Below are positions 20,301 to 30,762 of a DNA stretch of 64,000 nt, piece by piece. Every line of letters starts with the position of its first letter. Within the stretch, counting starts at the first letter, position 1. The position numbers and the translations under genes are program-made. The notes under the pieces are model-generated. The model was not told where the DNA came from, made no database searches, and was given only the letters and a program-made list of their open reading frames with translations. The stretch comes from Xylanimicrobium pachnodae JCM 13526 = NBRC 107786 (GTDB lineage: Bacteria > Actinomycetota > Actinomycetes > Actinomycetales > Cellulomonadaceae). The stretch lies in NCBI GenBank assembly GCA_001592145.1, contig BCWJ01000014.1, positions 1 through 64,000 on the forward strand, written 5' to 3'.

Positions 20301-23300
20301 ATGGACCAGAAGAATGGTGACCATACGCCCAGCGGTGTCCGGCCTGGCCGGCAGGGTCTGTACGACCCCGCGGCCGAGCACGACGCGTGCGGGGTCGCGT
20401 TCGTCGCGACGTTGCGGGGCACGCCCGGGCGCGACATCGTCGATGCGGGCCTGACCGCGCTGCTCAACCTCGACCACCGTGGTGCGGTCGGGGCGGAGGA
20501 GCGTTCCGGCGACGGTGCCGGAATCCTCACCCAGATCCCGGACGCCTTCCTGCGGGACGTGATCCCGGCCGAGCTTCCGCCCGCGGGGCGCTACGCCATC
20601 GGCATCGCGTTCCTGCCGCGAGAGTCCGGGGCGGCCGACGCCGCAGCGCGCCGGTTCGACGAGATCGCGGCGGAGGAGAAGCTGGACGTCGTCGCGTGGC
20701 GCGACGTCCCGGTGACCGCGGATCTGGTGGGGCCCACGGCCCGCGCGTCGATGCCGTTGTTCCGCCAGGTCGTCCTGGCCGACCCGTCGCGTGAGCTTGC
20801 TGGTCTCGACCTGGACCGGCGCGCCTACCGCGTGCGCAAGCGGGCGCAGCGTGAGCTCGGCCTCTATCTGGCGTCGTTGTCCGCGCGGACCATCACCTAC
20901 AAGGGCATGCTGACGACGTCGCAGCTCGAACCGTTCTTCCCTGACCTGTCCGACCCGCGCTACGCGTCCGAGATCGCCCTGGTGCACTCGCGCTTCTCGA
21001 CCAACACGTTCCCGTCGTGGCCGCTGGCCCAGCCGTTCCGCCAGATCGCCCACAACGGCGAGATCAACACCGTGCGGGGCAACCGCAACTGGATGGCCGC
21101 GCGCGAGGGCACCCTGGCCAGCGACGCGCTGGGCGACCTGGCGCCGTTGCTGCCCGTGTGCACCGACGGCGCGAGCGACTCCGCGAGCTTCGACGAGGTT
21201 CTCGAGCTGCTGCACCTGGCCGGCCGATCCCTGCCGCACGCCGTGCTCATGATGATGCCGGAGGCGTGGGAGAACCACGCCGAGATGGACTCCGCACGCC
21301 GCGCGTTCTACGAGTTCAACGCCAACCTGATGGAGCCGTGGGACGGCCCCGCCGCCCTGACGTTCACCGACGGCACGCTCATCGGTGCCGTCCTGGACCG
21401 CAACGGGCTGCGCCCGGGCCGGTACTGGGTGACCCAGGACGGGCTGGTGGTCCTGGCATCCGAGGCGGGCGTGCTGGACCTCGACCCCGCCACGGTCGTG
21501 CGCAAGGGCCGCCTGGAACCGGGGCGCATGTTCCTGGTGGACACGGGCGCCGGCCGGATCGTCGAGGATTCGGAGATCAAGGGCCAGCTCGCCGCCCAGC
21601 TGCCGTACCAGCAGTGGATCGACGAGCACGAGATCAAGCTGTCCTCCCTGCCCGAGCGGGAGCACGTGGCGCACAGCCCGGCCTCCGTCGAGCGCCGCCA
21701 GCGCACCTTCGGGTACACCGAGGAGGAGCTCAAGGTCATCCTGACCCCGATCGCCAACCAGGGCGCCGAGCCGCTGGGCGCGATGGGTTCCGACACCCCG
21801 ATCGCGGTGCTCTCGAACCGTCCACGACTGCTGTTCGACTACTTCACCCAGATGTTCGCGCAGGTGACGAACCCGCCGCTCGACGCGATCCGCGAGGAGC
21901 TGGTCACGTCGCTCGGCAGCGCGATCGGCCCCGAGCCCAACCTGCTGAGCGACGACCCCACGCACGCGCGCAAGCTCGTGCTGGACTTCCCCGTGGTCGA
22001 CAACGACCAGCTGGCGAAGATCGTGCACGTCGCGCGCGACCCGCGGCTCGAAGGGATCTTCCGCTCCTACACGGTGCGGGGCCTGTACGCGGTCACCGGT
22101 GGCGGTGCTGCGCTCTACGACCGGCTCGAGGCGATCTTCGCCGAGGTGGACGACGCGATCGCGAACGGTGCGACGCACATCATCCTCTCGGACCGCGACT
22201 CGAACGCCGAGCTGGCCCCGATCCCGTCGTTGCTGCTCACCTCGGCCGTGCACCACCACCTCCTGCGTGCACGAACCCGTACCAGGATCTCCCTGGTGGT
22301 CGAGGCGGGCGACGTGCGTGAGGTCCATCACGCCGCGCTGCTCATCGGGTACGGCGCGGCGTGCGTCAACCCGTACCTGGCGATGGAGACGGTCGAGGAC
22401 CTGGCGATCCGCGGGTACCTGGAGGTCGGTCCGGAGAAGGCCGTGGCCAACCTCATCAAGGCGCTCGGCAAGGGTGTGCTCAAGGTGATGTCCAAGATGG
22501 GCATCTCCACGATCATGTCCTACCGCGGGGCCCAGATCTTCGAGGCCGTGGGCCTGTCCCAGGAGCTCGTGGACGACTACTTCGCGGGTACGACGTCCCG
22601 GCTCGGGGGAGTGGGCCTCGACGTCATCGCCGCCGAGGTCGCGGCGCGGCACGCCGAGGCCTACCCGCCGTCGGGCAACCGCGACCCGCACAAGCGCCTC
22701 ACCACGGGTGGGGAGTATCAGTGGCGGCGCGACGGGGAAGAGCACCTGTTCGACCCGGAGACGGTGTTCAAGCTCCAGCACTCGACGCGCACGGGACGCA
22801 TGGACGTGTTCCGCCAGTACACCCGGCGCGTCGACGAGCAGTCGCGTCGGCTCATGACCCTGCGGGGTCTGCTGCGGTTCGCCCCGGAGCGGGAGCCGAT
22901 CCCGATCGACGAGGTCGAACCGGTCAGCGAGATCGTCAAGCGCTTCAACACGGGCGCGATGTCGTACGGCTCGGTCTCGCGCGAGCTGCACGAGACGTTG
23001 GCCATCGCGATGAACCGGCTCGGTGCGCGGTCCAACACGGGCGAGGGCGGCGAGGACCCGGAGCGCTTGTACGACCCCGAGCGGCGGTCACGGGTCAAGC
23101 AGATCGCGTCGGGCCGCTTCGGCGTCACGAGCGAGTACCTGACCCAGGCCGACGACATCCAGATCAAGCTCGCCCAGGGCGCCAAGCCCGGGGAGGGCGG
23201 CCAGCTGCCCGGGAACAAGGTCTACCCGTGGGTGGCGCAGGTGCGGCACTCGACGCCCGGCGTCGGGCTGATCTCGCCTCCACCGCACCACGACATCTAC

Positions 23301-24881
23301 TCGATCGAGGACCTGGCGCAGCTGATCCACGACGCCAAGAACGCGAACCCCGCCGCGCGGATCCACGTCAAGCTCGTCAGCGAGTTCGGCGTGGGCACGG
23401 TCGCGGCGGGCGTGTCCAAGGCGCACGCGGACGTCGTCCTCATCTCGGGGCACGACGGCGGTACGGGCGCGTCCCCGCTCACCTCGCTCAAGCACGCGGG
23501 AACGCCGTGGGAGATCGGCCTGGCCGAGACGCAGCAGACCTTGGTGCTGAACAACCTGCGCGACCGGATCACCGTCCAGGTGGACGGCCAGCTCAAGACC
23601 GGGCGCGACGTGGTCGTGGCGGCGCTGCTGGGGGCCGAGGAGTTCGGCTTCGCGACGGCGCCCATGGTGGTGTCGGGCTGCATCATGATGCGCGTGTGCC
23701 ACCTGGACACCTGCCCCGTGGGCGTGGCCACGCAGAACCCGGAGCTGCGGGCCCGGTTCACGGGCAAGCCCGAGTTCGTCGTCAACTTCTTCGAGTTCAT
23801 CGCGCAGGAGGTGCGCGAGCACCTCGCCTCGCTCGGCTTCCGCTCCATCGAGGAGGCGGTGGGCCAGGTCCAGGCGCTCGACACCCGCAAGGCGGTCGAG
23901 CACTGGAAGGCGCAGGGGCTGGACCTGGCCCCCGTGCTCGACCAGCAGGTGCCGGCGCCCGGCTCGACGCTGTTCCGCACCCGGAGCCAGGACCACGGCC
24001 TGGCCAAGGCGCTCGACAACCAGCTCATCGAGGCGGCGCAGGACGCGTTGGAGCACGGCACGCCGGTGCACATCGAGCGCCCCGTGCGCAACGTCAACCG
24101 CACCGTGGGGACGATGCTGGGCCACGAGGTCACCAAGCGGTACCGGGCCGCCGGCCTGCCGGACAACACGATCACCGTCACGCTGACGGGTTCGGCCGGC
24201 CAGTCCCTCGGTGCGTTCCTGCCGCACGGTGTGACCCTGCGCCTGTACGGCGACGCGAACGACTATGTGGGCAAGGGCCTGTCGGGCGGTCGTATCGTGG
24301 TGCGGCCCGACAGGTCGTCGGTCCTCGAGGGCCCGGCCAACGTCGTCGCCGGCAACGTCATCGGTTATGGCGCGACGTCGGGCGAGGTGTACCTGCGCGG
24401 CCGCGTGGGTGAACGCTTCGCGGTGCGCAACTCCGGGGCCACCCTGGTGGTCGAGGGCGTGGGCGACCACGCCTGCGAGTACATGACCGGTGGCACGGTG
24501 CTGGTGCTCGGCCCGACCGGCCGGAACTTCGGGGCCGGGATGTCGGGGGGAACGGCGTACGTGATGGGCCTGCGGCCCGCGGCGGTCAACGCCGCGGCAG
24601 TCTCCTCGGGCGAGCTCGCCGTCGGGCCTCTCGACGACGAGGACTGGGACGTGGTGCAGGACCTGCTGCGCCGCCACGACGAGGAGACGGGCTCGAACGT
24701 CGCCCAGGCGCTCCTCGCCGACGACGGCGCCAGGGCGCGCTTCACGCGGGTCCAGCCGCGCGGCTGGGCACGGGTGCGGGTAGCGCTCGCACAGGCGGAG
24801 GCCGACGGGGTGGACCTGTCGGGCGACGGCCGCTGGGACGAGAACGTCTGGAACACGATCGTGGAGGCTGCACATGGCTGA
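20301..24881 (+). CDS. gltB: Glutamate synthase (NADPH) large chain GltB
   Basis: GltB hydrolyses glutamine and transfers ammonia to 2-oxoglutarate, giving glutamate. The 1526-residue product starts with a class II amidotransferase domain; its catalytic cysteine is C30 in EHDACGVAF after a short propeptide. The central and FMN-binding domains follow ([20 protein letters not shown]). The cysteines of [12 protein letters not shown] (about 1127-1138) bind the 3Fe-4S cluster, and a C-terminal GXGXG beta-helix ends the chain. I chose the ATG at 20301, which has a GGGGAAGGA site upstream, over an in-frame GTG at 20274. The 105 bases upstream show no clear promoter. The stop overlaps gltD by 8 bases. 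Confidence 0.95.
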   Translation: MDQKNGDHTPSGVRPGRQGLYDPAAEHDACGVAFVATLRGTPGRDIVDAGLTALLNLDHRGAVGAEERSGDGAGILTQIPDAFLRDVIPAELPPAGRYAIGIAFLPRESGAADAAARRFDEIAAEEKLDVVAWRDVPVTADLVGPTARASMPLFRQVVLADPSRELAGLDLDRRAYRVRKRAQRELGLYLASLSARTITYKGMLTTSQLEPFFPDLSDPRYASEIALVHSRFSTNTFPSWPLAQPFRQIAHNGEINTVRGNRNWMAAREGTLASDALGDLAPLLPVCTDGASDSASFDEVLELLHLAGRSLPHAVLMMMPEAWENHAEMDSARRAFYEFNANLMEPWDGPAALTFTDGTLIGAVLDRNGLRPGRYWVTQDGLVVLASEAGVLDLDPATVVRKGRLEPGRMFLVDTGAGRIVEDSEIKGQLAAQLPYQQWIDEHEIKLSSLPEREHVAHSPASVERRQRTFGYTEEELKVILTPIANQGAEPLGAMGSDTPIAVLSNRPRLLFDYFTQMFAQVTNPPLDAIREELVTSLGSAIGPEPNLLSDDPTHARKLVLDFPVVDNDQLAKIVHVARDPRLEGIFRSYTVRGLYAVTGGGAALYDRLEAIFAEVDDAIANGATHIILSDRDSNAELAPIPSLLLTSAVHHHLLRARTRTRISLVVEAGDVREVHHAALLIGYGAACVNPYLAMETVEDLAIRGYLEVGPEKAVANLIKALGKGVLKVMSKMGISTIMSYRGAQIFEAVGLSQELVDDYFAGTTSRLGGVGLDVIAAEVAARHAEAYPPSGNRDPHKRLTTGGEYQWRRDGEEHLFDPETVFKLQHSTRTGRMDVFRQYTRRVDEQSRRLMTLRGLLRFAPEREPIPIDEVEPVSEIVKRFNTGAMSYGSVSRELHETLAIAMNRLGARSNTGEGGEDPERLYDPERRSRVKQIASGRFGVTSEYLTQADDIQIKLAQGAKPGEGGQLPGNKVYPWVAQVRHSTPGVGLISPPPHHDIYSIEDLAQLIHDAKNANPAARIHVKLVSEFGVGTVAAGVSKAHADVVLISGHDGGTGASPLTSLKHAGTPWEIGLAETQQTLVLNNLRDRITVQVDGQLKTGRDVVVAALLGAEEFGFATAPMVVSGCIMMRVCHLDTCPVGVATQNPELRARFTGKPEFVVNFFEFIAQEVREHLASLGFRSIEEAVGQVQALDTRKAVEHWKAQGLDLAPVLDQQVPAPGSTLFRTRSQDHGLAKALDNQLIEAAQDALEHGTPVHIERPVRNVNRTVGTMLGHEVTKRYRAAGLPDNTITVTLTGSAGQSLGAFLPHGVTLRLYGDANDYVGKGLSGGRIVVRPDRSSVLEGPANVVAGNVIGYGATSGEVYLRGRVGERFAVRNSGATLVVEGVGDHACEYMTGGTVLVLGPTGRNFGAGMSGGTAYVMGLRPAAVNAAAVSSGELAVGPLDDEDWDVVQDLLRRHDEETGSNVAQALLADDGARARFTRVQPRGWARVRVALAQAEADGVDLSGDGRWDENVWNTIVEAAHG

Positions 24882-26340
24882 CCCGCGCGGCTTTCTCAAG
24901 GTCCGTGACCGCGAGCTCCCGCCGAACCGTCCCGTCGAGGTGCGCCTGCGGGACTGGAAGGACACCCACGCCCACCGTCAGGACGGCCAGCCGTTCCTCA
25001 CGGAGCAGGCGAGCCGCTGCATGGACTGCGGCATCCCGTTCTGCCATCAGGGGTGCCCGCTCGGCAACCTCATCCCCGAGTGGAACGACCTGGTGCGGCT
25101 CGGCCAGTGGGATGACGCCATCGACCGCATGCACGTGACGAACAACTTCCCGGAGCTCACGGGCAGGATCTGCCCCGCGCCGTGCGAGTCCGCGTGCGTG
25201 CTCGGCATCAGCCAGCCGCCGGTGACGATCAAGAACATCGAGGTGTCGATCGCCGACGCCGAGTTCGAGCGTGGGCTGGTGCCGCAGGTGCCGTCGCGTC
25301 TGACGGGAACCACGATCGCCGTGGTCGGCTCAGGCCCGGCCGGGCTGGCGGCGGCGCAGCAGCTCACGCGCGCCGGGCACACCGTCGTCGTCTATGAGCG
25401 GGACGCCCGCATCGGCGGCCTGCTGCGTTACGGCATCCCCGACTTCAAGCTCGAGAAGCACATCATCGATCGCCGCCTGGAGCAGATGGAGGCCGAGGGC
25501 ACGCGCTTCCGCCCGGGCGTCGCGATCGGGACCGACATCACGTGGGACGCGCTGCGGCGACGGTTCGACGCCGTCATCGTCGCCACGGGCGCGACCGTGC
25601 CGCGCGACCTGAAGCTCCCGGGCCGGGAGCTGCGCGGCGTGCACTACGCCATGGACTTCCTGGTGCCGGCCAACCAGGCGGTGGCGGGCGAGCCCGTCGC
25701 GCAGGACGCACCGAACGCGGCCGGCAAGAACGTGATCGTCATCGGTGGTGGCGACACCGGCTCGGACTGCGTGGGCACAGCGCTGCGCCAGGGTGCGGCG
25801 AGCGTCACCACGCTCGCGATCGGCAAGAAGCCGCCCGTGACCCGGCCGGACAACCAGCCGTGGCCCACCGACCCGATCCTGTTCGAGGTCTCGACGTCGC
25901 ACGAGGAGGGTGGCGAGCGGACCTATCTGGCCTCGACGGTCGAGTTCCTCGCCGACGATTCCGGTGCGGTCACGGGCCTGAAGGTGGCGCAGACCGAGTA
26001 CCTGCCGGGCGGACGCCGCGAGCCGCGACCCGGCACCGAGCGGTTCATCCCGGCTGACCTGGTGCTCATCGCCATGGGCTTCACGGGGCCGGAGACGGCG
26101 GAGCTCACCGAGCAGACCGGGGTCGAGATCACCGCGCGCGGGCTGCCGCGGCGTGGTGACGACTTCGGCACCAGCCTGCCCGGGATCTACGTCGCCGGGG
26201 ATGCCGGCCGGGGCCAGTCCCTCGTCGTGTGGGCGATCGCGGAGGGCCGCGCCGTGGCCGCCGCGGTGGACGCCCGCCTGCGGGGCGCGACCGAGCTTCC
26301 GGCGCCAGTAGGACCACGGACGGTGGCCCTGAGAGGATGA
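24874..26340 (+). CDS. gltD: Glutamate synthase (NADPH) small chain GltD
   Basis: GltD passes electrons from NADPH through FAD and iron-sulfur clusters to GltB. The 488-residue product has N-terminal 4Fe-4S cysteines ([17 protein letters not shown] and CPAPCESAC), an FAD site ([15 protein letters not shown]) and an NADPH site ([11 protein letters not shown]). The ATG start lies 8 bases before the end of gltB, so the two subunits are co-translated. Confidence 0.95.
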   Translation: MADPRGFLKVRDRELPPNRPVEVRLRDWKDTHAHRQDGQPFLTEQASRCMDCGIPFCHQGCPLGNLIPEWNDLVRLGQWDDAIDRMHVTNNFPELTGRICPAPCESACVLGISQPPVTIKNIEVSIADAEFERGLVPQVPSRLTGTTIAVVGSGPAGLAAAQQLTRAGHTVVVYERDARIGGLLRYGIPDFKLEKHIIDRRLEQMEAEGTRFRPGVAIGTDITWDALRRRFDAVIVATGATVPRDLKLPGRELRGVHYAMDFLVPANQAVAGEPVAQDAPNAAGKNVIVIGGGDTGSDCVGTALRQGAASVTTLAIGKKPPVTRPDNQPWPTDPILFEVSTSHEEGGERTYLASTVEFLADDSGAVTGLKVAQTEYLPGGRREPRPGTERFIPADLVLIAMGFTGPETAELTEQTGVEITARGLPRRGDDFGTSLPGIYVAGDAGRGQSLVVWAIAEGRAVAAAVDARLRGATELPAPVGPRTVALRG

Positions 26341-26457
26341 CCATGCCCGTTCGAGGCGCGCTGCGCGCCTGGGACGAGCATTATGACGGCATGAGCGTCT
26401 TAGATGGTCCGTGGTGCGCGTACGCCTCACGGGTCGAGACGCCGCCGGAACAGACGA

Positions 26458-26475
26458 CGGGCGCACCGGCGCCCG
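26458..26475 (+). other. Small hairpin in the pyk leader
   Basis: A perfect 7-bp hairpin (CGGGCGC / GCGCCCG, loop of 4) lies in the 186-base gap between gltD and pyk. Upstream, TATGAC at 26382-26387 is a possible -10 box for pyk. The hairpin could help end the gltBD transcript or shape the pyk leader; no U-tract follows it. Confidence 0.3.
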
Positions 26476-26526
26476 CGTAGGCCCCGGCCGACCAACCCGG
26501 GGCTCCCTGATGACGAGGCTGGAGAC

Positions 26527-27957
26527 ATGCGCAGAGCCAAGATCGTTTGCACCATCGGACCCGCTACGAGCTCGCCGGAGAACCTCCGCAAGCTGATCGA
26601 GGCCGGGATGGACGTGGCCCGGATCAACCGGAGCCACGGTTCGTTCGAGGAGCACGAGGCCGTCTACAACAACGTGCGTGCGGCCGCTGAGGCGACCGGT
26701 CGCAACGTGGCCATCCTGGTGGACCTCCAGGGTCCCAAGATCCGTCTCGGCAAGTTCGAGGAGGAGAAGAAGTACTTCCTCGAGGTCGGTGACAAGTTCA
26801 CCATCACGACCGAGGACGTCGTCGGCAACCAGCAGATGGTCTCGACGACGCACAAGGGCCTGGCCGGCGACGCCAAGGCGGGCGACATCCTGCTGATCGA
26901 CGACGGCAAGGTGCGCCTGCGTGTCGAGTCCGTCGAGGGCCCGCGCGTGCACACCGTGACCGAGATCCCCGGCCCGGTGTCGAACAACAAGGGCATCAAC
27001 CTGCCGTCCGCGGCGGTCTCCGTGCCCGCGCTGTCGGAGAAGGACATCGAGGACCTGCGCTGGGGTCTGAAGATGGGCACCGACTTCATCGCGCTGTCGT
27101 TCGTGCGCAACGCGAAGGACTACGACGACGTCCGCGCCATCATGGAGGAGGAGGGCCGGGTCGTCCCGGTCATCGCCAAGCTCGAGAAGCCGCAGGCCAT
27201 CGAGAACCTCGAAGAGGTCATCGCCGCGTTCGACGCGTTCATGGTCGCCCGCGGTGACCTGGCCGTCGAGATGCCGCTCGAGGAGGTGCCGCTCATCCAG
27301 AAGCGCATCATCGAGCTCGCCCGCCGCAACGCGAAGCCGGTCATCGTCGCCACCCAGGTGCTCGAGTCCATGACCAACAACCCGGTGCCGACGCGCGCGG
27401 AGGCCTCGGACTGCGCCAACGCGGTGCTCGACGGCGCCGACGCGGTCATGCTCTCGGGCGAGACCTCGGTGGGCGACTACCCGATCATCACCGTGCAGAC
27501 GATGGCGAAGATCATCGAGTCCACGGAGAAGCTGGGTGCCGACCGCATCGCGCCGCTGGGTTCGCGCCCGCACACGCGCTCGGGTGTCATCACGCAGGCC
27601 GCGAAGGAGGTCGGCGAGCAGCTCGGCGCCAAGTACTTCGTGACCTTCACGCAGTCGGGCGACTCGGCCCGCCGCATGTCGCGCCTGCGCTCGCAGACCC
27701 AGCTTCTGGCGTTCACGCCGGTCGCCTCGGTCCGCAAGGAGCTGGCGCTGAGCTGGGGCACCGACGCGTACGAGGTTCCCGCGGTGGGCTCCGTCGACGC
27801 CATGGTCGCGCAGGTCGACACGACCCTGCAGGCCAATGGCCTCGCCGAGCCGGGGGACCGCGTCGTCATCGTCTCGGGTGCGCCGGTGGGCGTGCCGGGC
27901 ACGACGAACTCGATCCTGGTGCACAAGGTCGGCTCGACCGACAGCGGCCGCCACTGA
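26527..27957 (+). CDS. pyk: Pyruvate kinase
   Basis: Pyruvate kinase makes pyruvate and ATP from phosphoenolpyruvate and ADP. The 476-residue product shows KIVCTIGPAT at the N-terminus, the catalytic-lysine and metal region VIAKLEKPQAIENL, MVARGDLAVEMP, and ATQVLESM with TRAEASDCANAV. The C-terminal domain is present. The ATG at 26527 begins directly at the conserved RRAKIVCTIGP segment, with GGAG just upstream. The gene is followed by a very strong hairpin and a convergent gene. Confidence 0.96.
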   Translation: MRRAKIVCTIGPATSSPENLRKLIEAGMDVARINRSHGSFEEHEAVYNNVRAAAEATGRNVAILVDLQGPKIRLGKFEEEKKYFLEVGDKFTITTEDVVGNQQMVSTTHKGLAGDAKAGDILLIDDGKVRLRVESVEGPRVHTVTEIPGPVSNNKGINLPSAAVSVPALSEKDIEDLRWGLKMGTDFIALSFVRNAKDYDDVRAIMEEEGRVVPVIAKLEKPQAIENLEEVIAAFDAFMVARGDLAVEMPLEEVPLIQKRIIELARRNAKPVIVATQVLESMTNNPVPTRAEASDCANAVLDGADAVMLSGETSVGDYPIITVQTMAKIIESTEKLGADRIAPLGSRPHTRSGVITQAAKEVGEQLGAKYFVTFTQSGDSARRMSRLRSQTQLLAFTPVASVRKELALSWGTDAYEVPAVGSVDAMVAQVDTTLQANGLAEPGDRVVIVSGAPVGVPGTTNSILVHKVGSTDSGRH

Positions 27958-27973
27958 GGCAGGCTGACCTGAG

Positions 27974-28018
27974 GTAGCGCAGAGGCCCGCGGGGGAACCC
28001 CGCGGGCCTCTGCGCTAC
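27974..28018. terminator. 21-bp perfect hairpin between pyk and a convergent gene
   Basis: Arms 27974-27994 and 27998-28018 pair without mismatch over 21 bp around a GAA loop. It lies 17 bases after the pyk stop and 3 bases beyond the stop of the minus-strand gene, so it can end transcription from both sides. There is no long U-tract in either direction. Confidence 0.85.
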
Positions 28019-28020
28019 TC

Positions 28021-28818
28021 CTACGGCTGCCGCGAGAACTGCTGAGGTCCCCGATGGGCACCCTGACCTGTCTTCATGCCGATCAGCGCATCGAGCCTTG
28101 CGACGGCGGCGCGTCGGGACACGCTGACCTTGACGGCACTCGAGCGGCGCCACGGGATCAAGAGTGAGTCGAGGGTGCCCGTGCACAAGTCGATGATGTC
28201 GGCAGAGGTGTTCGTCAACTGCCAGCGCGGATACTCGTAACACTTCGTCTCGCCGCGGACGGTGCGTGACGTCCGGTTCGTGAACCGCGAGCCGTCGGAG
28301 AAGAAGAGACCTCGCAGGAAACTGGCAGGTGCGGCGTCCACCGCAGCTTGCTGCCAGGGGAGTAGCTGTATCAGTCGGGTGCTCTTGTGCCCAGGGCCAT
28401 GCTGAGGAAGAACGCACTCCCAGTGCTGCCAGTGCGAGGTGACACTGACCGCGCCTGGTCCGTGCGCAACCACGAACAGTCGTGCGCTCGGGCGCACGCC
28501 GAGCACGGACGCCTGGACGTCGGCGATGACCCAGGGATAGGACCGGTCGCACGTCACGCGCAGCGTCGAGTAGCGCTGGGCGCGCGTCAGGTGACCATCG
28601 CCGAGGTAGTAGCCCAGGAGGGCCGCATAGGCCGCCGGCGCGCTCATCACCGAGTCGTCGGAGCAGATGAAGCAGTCGGTGCCTCTCTGGCGCCCGGACG
28701 AGTCCCGCCACACGCGCACGGTTGCGCGGGCGACGCCAAGTCGCCGACCGATCTCGGAGAGGTTCAGCCCTTGCTCGACAAGTGTCTGTGCTCGCTCACG
28801 GGTGTCGACGGGGTGCAT
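28021..28818 (-). CDS. HTH / LAGLIDADG-type protein next to a tRNA
   Basis: The 265-residue product begins with a helix-turn-helix segment (about 8-39: LVEQGLNLSEIGRRLGVAR). A short Cys pair (C49-F-I-C52) follows, then sequence with two LAGLIDADG-like motifs: AALLGYYLGDGHL with D74 and FLRGLFFSDGSRF with D175. Two such motifs about 100 residues apart are typical of single-chain homing endonucleases. The first open codons would run through the tRNA; I took the ATG 30 bases after the tRNA 3' end. I recall similar uncharacterised proteins in actinobacteria, often labelled regulators. No intron or intein is visible here, so endonuclease activity is not shown. Confidence 0.75.
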   Translation of the reverse strand: MHPVDTRERAQTLVEQGLNLSEIGRRLGVARATVRVWRDSSGRQRGTDCFICSDDSVMSAPAAYAALLGYYLGDGHLTRAQRYSTLRVTCDRSYPWVIADVQASVLGVRPSARLFVVAHGPGAVSVTSHWQHWECVLPQHGPGHKSTRLIQLLPWQQAAVDAAPASFLRGLFFSDGSRFTNRTSRTVRGETKCYEYPRWQLTNTSADIIDLCTGTLDSLLIPWRRSSAVKVSVSRRAAVARLDALIGMKTGQGAHRGPQQFSRQP

Positions 28819-28847
28819 CGCAAGATCGTCGCGCACGCCACCGACGG

Positions 28848-28933
28848 TGGTACCGGGTGCGGGACTCGAACCCGCACGCCCAAAGGGCAGCGAGGTTTGA
28901 GCTCGCCCTGTCTGCCAGTTCCAGCAACCCGGC
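28848..28933 (-). tRNA. tRNA-Leu (anticodon CAA)
   Basis: An 86-base class II tRNA with encoded CCA. The acceptor stem pairs GCCGGGT with ACCCGGT (one G-U at position 1-72). The anticodon stem GCGAG/CTCGC holds the loop CTCAAAC, with anticodon CAA at 28899-28897, reading UUG. A long variable arm (TGCCCTTTGGGCG) and a standard T-loop (GGTTCGAGTCC) confirm a leucine tRNA. The HTH/LAGLIDADG gene starts 30 bases beyond the 3' end on the same strand. Confidence 0.95.
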
Positions 28934-29037
28934 GCTGACGCACAGATTACCGCACCCGGGTTCGAGGACGCGTGCAGTTCGCACCGGATGGCGCGGCTGC
29001 TGGGGACGGTGTGGCTGGTCGGGGCGGTGTCCGGGAT

Positions 29038-29043
29038 TAGGAT
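29038..29043 (+). promoter_or_regulatory. Candidate -10 box (TAGGAT) of leaderless pdtaR
   Basis: TAGGAT ends 6 bases before the GTG start at 29050, with no ribosome-binding site between. The arrangement predicts a leaderless transcript, divergent from the tRNA-Leu. Confidence 0.5.
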
Positions 29044-29049
29044 GTCGGG

Positions 29050-29703
29050 GTGACCGAGAAGCTGCCCCTGGATCTGCCGCCGATGCTGGAGCCGGAGGCT
29101 CCCTCCGCCCCCCCTGCGCCCGCCCGGCGCGCCCGTCGTGCCGTCGTGGCCGAGGACGAGGCGCTCATCCGGATGGACGTGGTCGAGACCCTGCGTGAGG
29201 CCGGGTTCGAGGTCGTCGGGGAGGCCGGTGACGGCGCGACCGCCGTCGAGCTTGCCACCGAGCTCAAGCCGGACGTCGTCGTGATGGACGTCAAGATGCC
29301 GGAGATGGACGGCATCACCGCGGCGGAGAAGATCGGGAAGGCGAAGGCCGCTCCCGTCGTGCTGCTCACCGCGTTCTCGCAGACCGAGCTGGTGGAGCGC
29401 GCGCGTGATGCCGGCGCGATGGCGTACGTCGTCAAGCCGTTCACCCCGGCCGACCTGCTGCCGGCCGTCGAGATCGCCATCTCGCGCTACCAGCAGCTCG
29501 GGGCGCTCGAGGCGGAGGTCGCCGACCTCCAGGAGCGGTTCGAGACCCGCAAGCGGGTGGACCGTGCCAAGGGCCTGCTGCAGACCAAGATGGGCCTGTC
29601 GGAGCCGGAGGCCTTCCGCTGGATCCAGAAGACGTCGATGGACCGTCGCCTGACCATGCGCGAGGTCGCGGACGCCGTCATCGAGCAGGTCGGCGGAGCC
29701 TGA
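29050..29703 (+). CDS. pdtaR: ANTAR-domain response regulator PdtaR
   Basis: This is a two-component regulator that binds RNA and affects transcription antitermination. The 217-residue product has a proline-rich N-terminus, a receiver domain (about 31-145) with phospho-acceptor D80 in VVVMDVKMPEMDG and the conserved Lys in YVVKPF, and a C-terminal ANTAR domain (RVDRAKGLLQTKMGLSEPEA). It matches the mycobacterial PdtaR architecture. The partner histidine kinase is not in the window. An acetyltransferase gene follows after 3 bases. Confidence 0.92.
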   Translation: MTEKLPLDLPPMLEPEAPSAPPAPARRARRAVVAEDEALIRMDVVETLREAGFEVVGEAGDGATAVELATELKPDVVVMDVKMPEMDGITAAEKIGKAKAAPVVLLTAFSQTELVERARDAGAMAYVVKPFTPADLLPAVEIAISRYQQLGALEAEVADLQERFETRKRVDRAKGLLQTKMGLSEPEAFRWIQKTSMDRRLTMREVADAVIEQVGGA

Positions 29704-29706
29704 TCC

Positions 29707-30330
29707 ATGCGCGCGACACCAGAGGTGCGGCCGGCGGAGCGGGGTGACCTTGAAGCGGTCGCCTCGCTGACCGTTGCTGCCCGTCTGGTCTCGGCGGTCA
29801 ACGCGCCCGCCGACTGGAACGAGGACGAGATCCGCACGCACCTGTCGGTGTACCTGTCCTCGGGAGGTCAGGTTCTCGTGGCCGACGTCGACGGGCGGGT
29901 GGTCGGGTTCGCACTGGCTCGTGTCGTGGCCCCGTTCCTGTTCTCGGACTCGACGGTCTGGTTGATCGACTCGCTGTTCGTCGCCCCGGAGGCCCGACGG
30001 CGTGGTGCCGGGCACGCGCTGGTCGCCGGGGTCGCGGCGCTGGCGGGTGAGTCGGGGGCGCCGTCGGTGTACGCGGGCGGCCATGCCGTGGACCGCGGCA
30101 TGCAGCGCTTCCTGTCGCGACTCGGATTCGCGCCCGCGGCGGGCCACCGGGTCGTCTCGACACCCGTCCTGCTGCGACGACTCGCGCAGGATCATGATGT
30201 CGCGCGGATGCGGGGCCGGCGCGCGCCCGCCCGGGCGGCCATCGATGACATCATCGCCCGGCGCCGCCGGGCCCGAGAGGCGGGAACCCACTCGGCGCCC
30301 GTCGACATGCGCACGCCCCACGCGTCCTGA
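29707..30330 (+). CDS. GNAT-family N-acetyltransferase
   Basis: The 207-residue product has the GNAT fold. The acetyl-CoA loop appears in LFVAPEARRRGAGHALV, and the last strand as RFLSRLGFAPA. The substrate cannot be read from the sequence. A basic Arg-rich tail of about 40 residues follows the domain. The ATG is 3 bases after pdtaR, so the two genes share a transcript. It converges with the thioesterase gene, leaving a 15-base gap. Confidence 0.8.
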   Translation: MRATPEVRPAERGDLEAVASLTVAARLVSAVNAPADWNEDEIRTHLSVYLSSGGQVLVADVDGRVVGFALARVVAPFLFSDSTVWLIDSLFVAPEARRRGAGHALVAGVAALAGESGAPSVYAGGHAVDRGMQRFLSRLGFAPAAGHRVVSTPVLLRRLAQDHDVARMRGRRAPARAAIDDIIARRRRAREAGTHSAPVDMRTPHAS

Positions 30331-30345
30331 GTCGCAGCGTCGACC

Positions 30346-30744
30346 TCAGGCGCCGGGCGCGTCGAGCAGCATGCAGGTCAGGTGCGCGGTCGCGATGCGG
30401 CGGCCGTCGTCATCGGTGAGGGCGATGCTGTAGGAGGCGAGCCTCCTGCCCAGCGACACCGCGACCGCCTCGCCGTGCACGACACCCGTGCGCGCGGAAC
30501 GGTGGTGCGTCACGTTGAGGTCGACCCCCACGGCCGTGCGGCCCGCACCCGCGTGGAGGTCGGCCGCCACGGAGCCCAGGGTCTCGGCCAGCACGGCCGA
30601 CGCGCCCCCGTGCAGCAAGCCCATCGGCTGCGTGTTCCCGGCGACGGGCATCGTGCCGGTGCAGCGATCCGGGGCGGCCTCCAGCAGCTCGATGCCCATG
30701 CGTTCGATGAGTGTTCCCGCCAGCCCGGGGACCGTGTCAGTCAT
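30346..30744 (-). CDS. PaaI-type hotdog thioesterase
   Basis: The 132-residue product is a single hotdog domain that would hydrolyse an acyl-CoA or similar thioester. The family motif GLLHGGASAVLAETLGS carries the usual catalytic-site residues, and VGVDLNVTHHRSA forms the central strand. The ATG is 18 bases from the divergent polA start, so the two share a compact promoter region. It resembles the menaquinone-pathway DHNA-CoA thioesterase group, but assignment needs more than sequence motifs. Confidence 0.85.
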   Translation of the reverse strand: MTDTVPGLAGTLIERMGIELLEAAPDRCTGTMPVAGNTQPMGLLHGGASAVLAETLGSVAADLHAGAGRTAVGVDLNVTHHRSARTGVVHGEAVAVSLGRRLASYSIALTDDDGRRIATAHLTCMLLDAPGA

Positions 30745-30750
30745 GACAGG

Positions 30751-30756
30751 TAGGTT
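30751..30756 (+). promoter_or_regulatory. Candidate -10 box (TAGGTT) of leaderless polA
   Basis: TAGGTT ends 6 bases before the polA GTG. No ribosome site can fit between, so a leaderless transcript is predicted. Confidence 0.45.
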
Positions 30757-30762
30757 GGCCCA

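Noticed and set aside
19125-22991. 1288-residue minus-strand open frame opposite trpA, lgt and gltB
   Set aside because: Antisense shadow with no recognisable domain; the plus-strand genes there have full family motifs.
26337-26480. 47-codon frame overlapping the gltD stop (ATGA), starting MTMPVRGAL
   Set aside because: Coupled start is tempting, but there is no similarity, no ribosome site of its own and a hairpin falls inside it; kept as leader.
28021-30321. 766-residue open frame on the minus strand covering the tRNA and pdtaR
   Set aside because: Only the last 265 codons resemble a protein; the rest is the shadow of pdtaR, the acetyltransferase gene and the tRNA, in a GC-rich genome with few stops.
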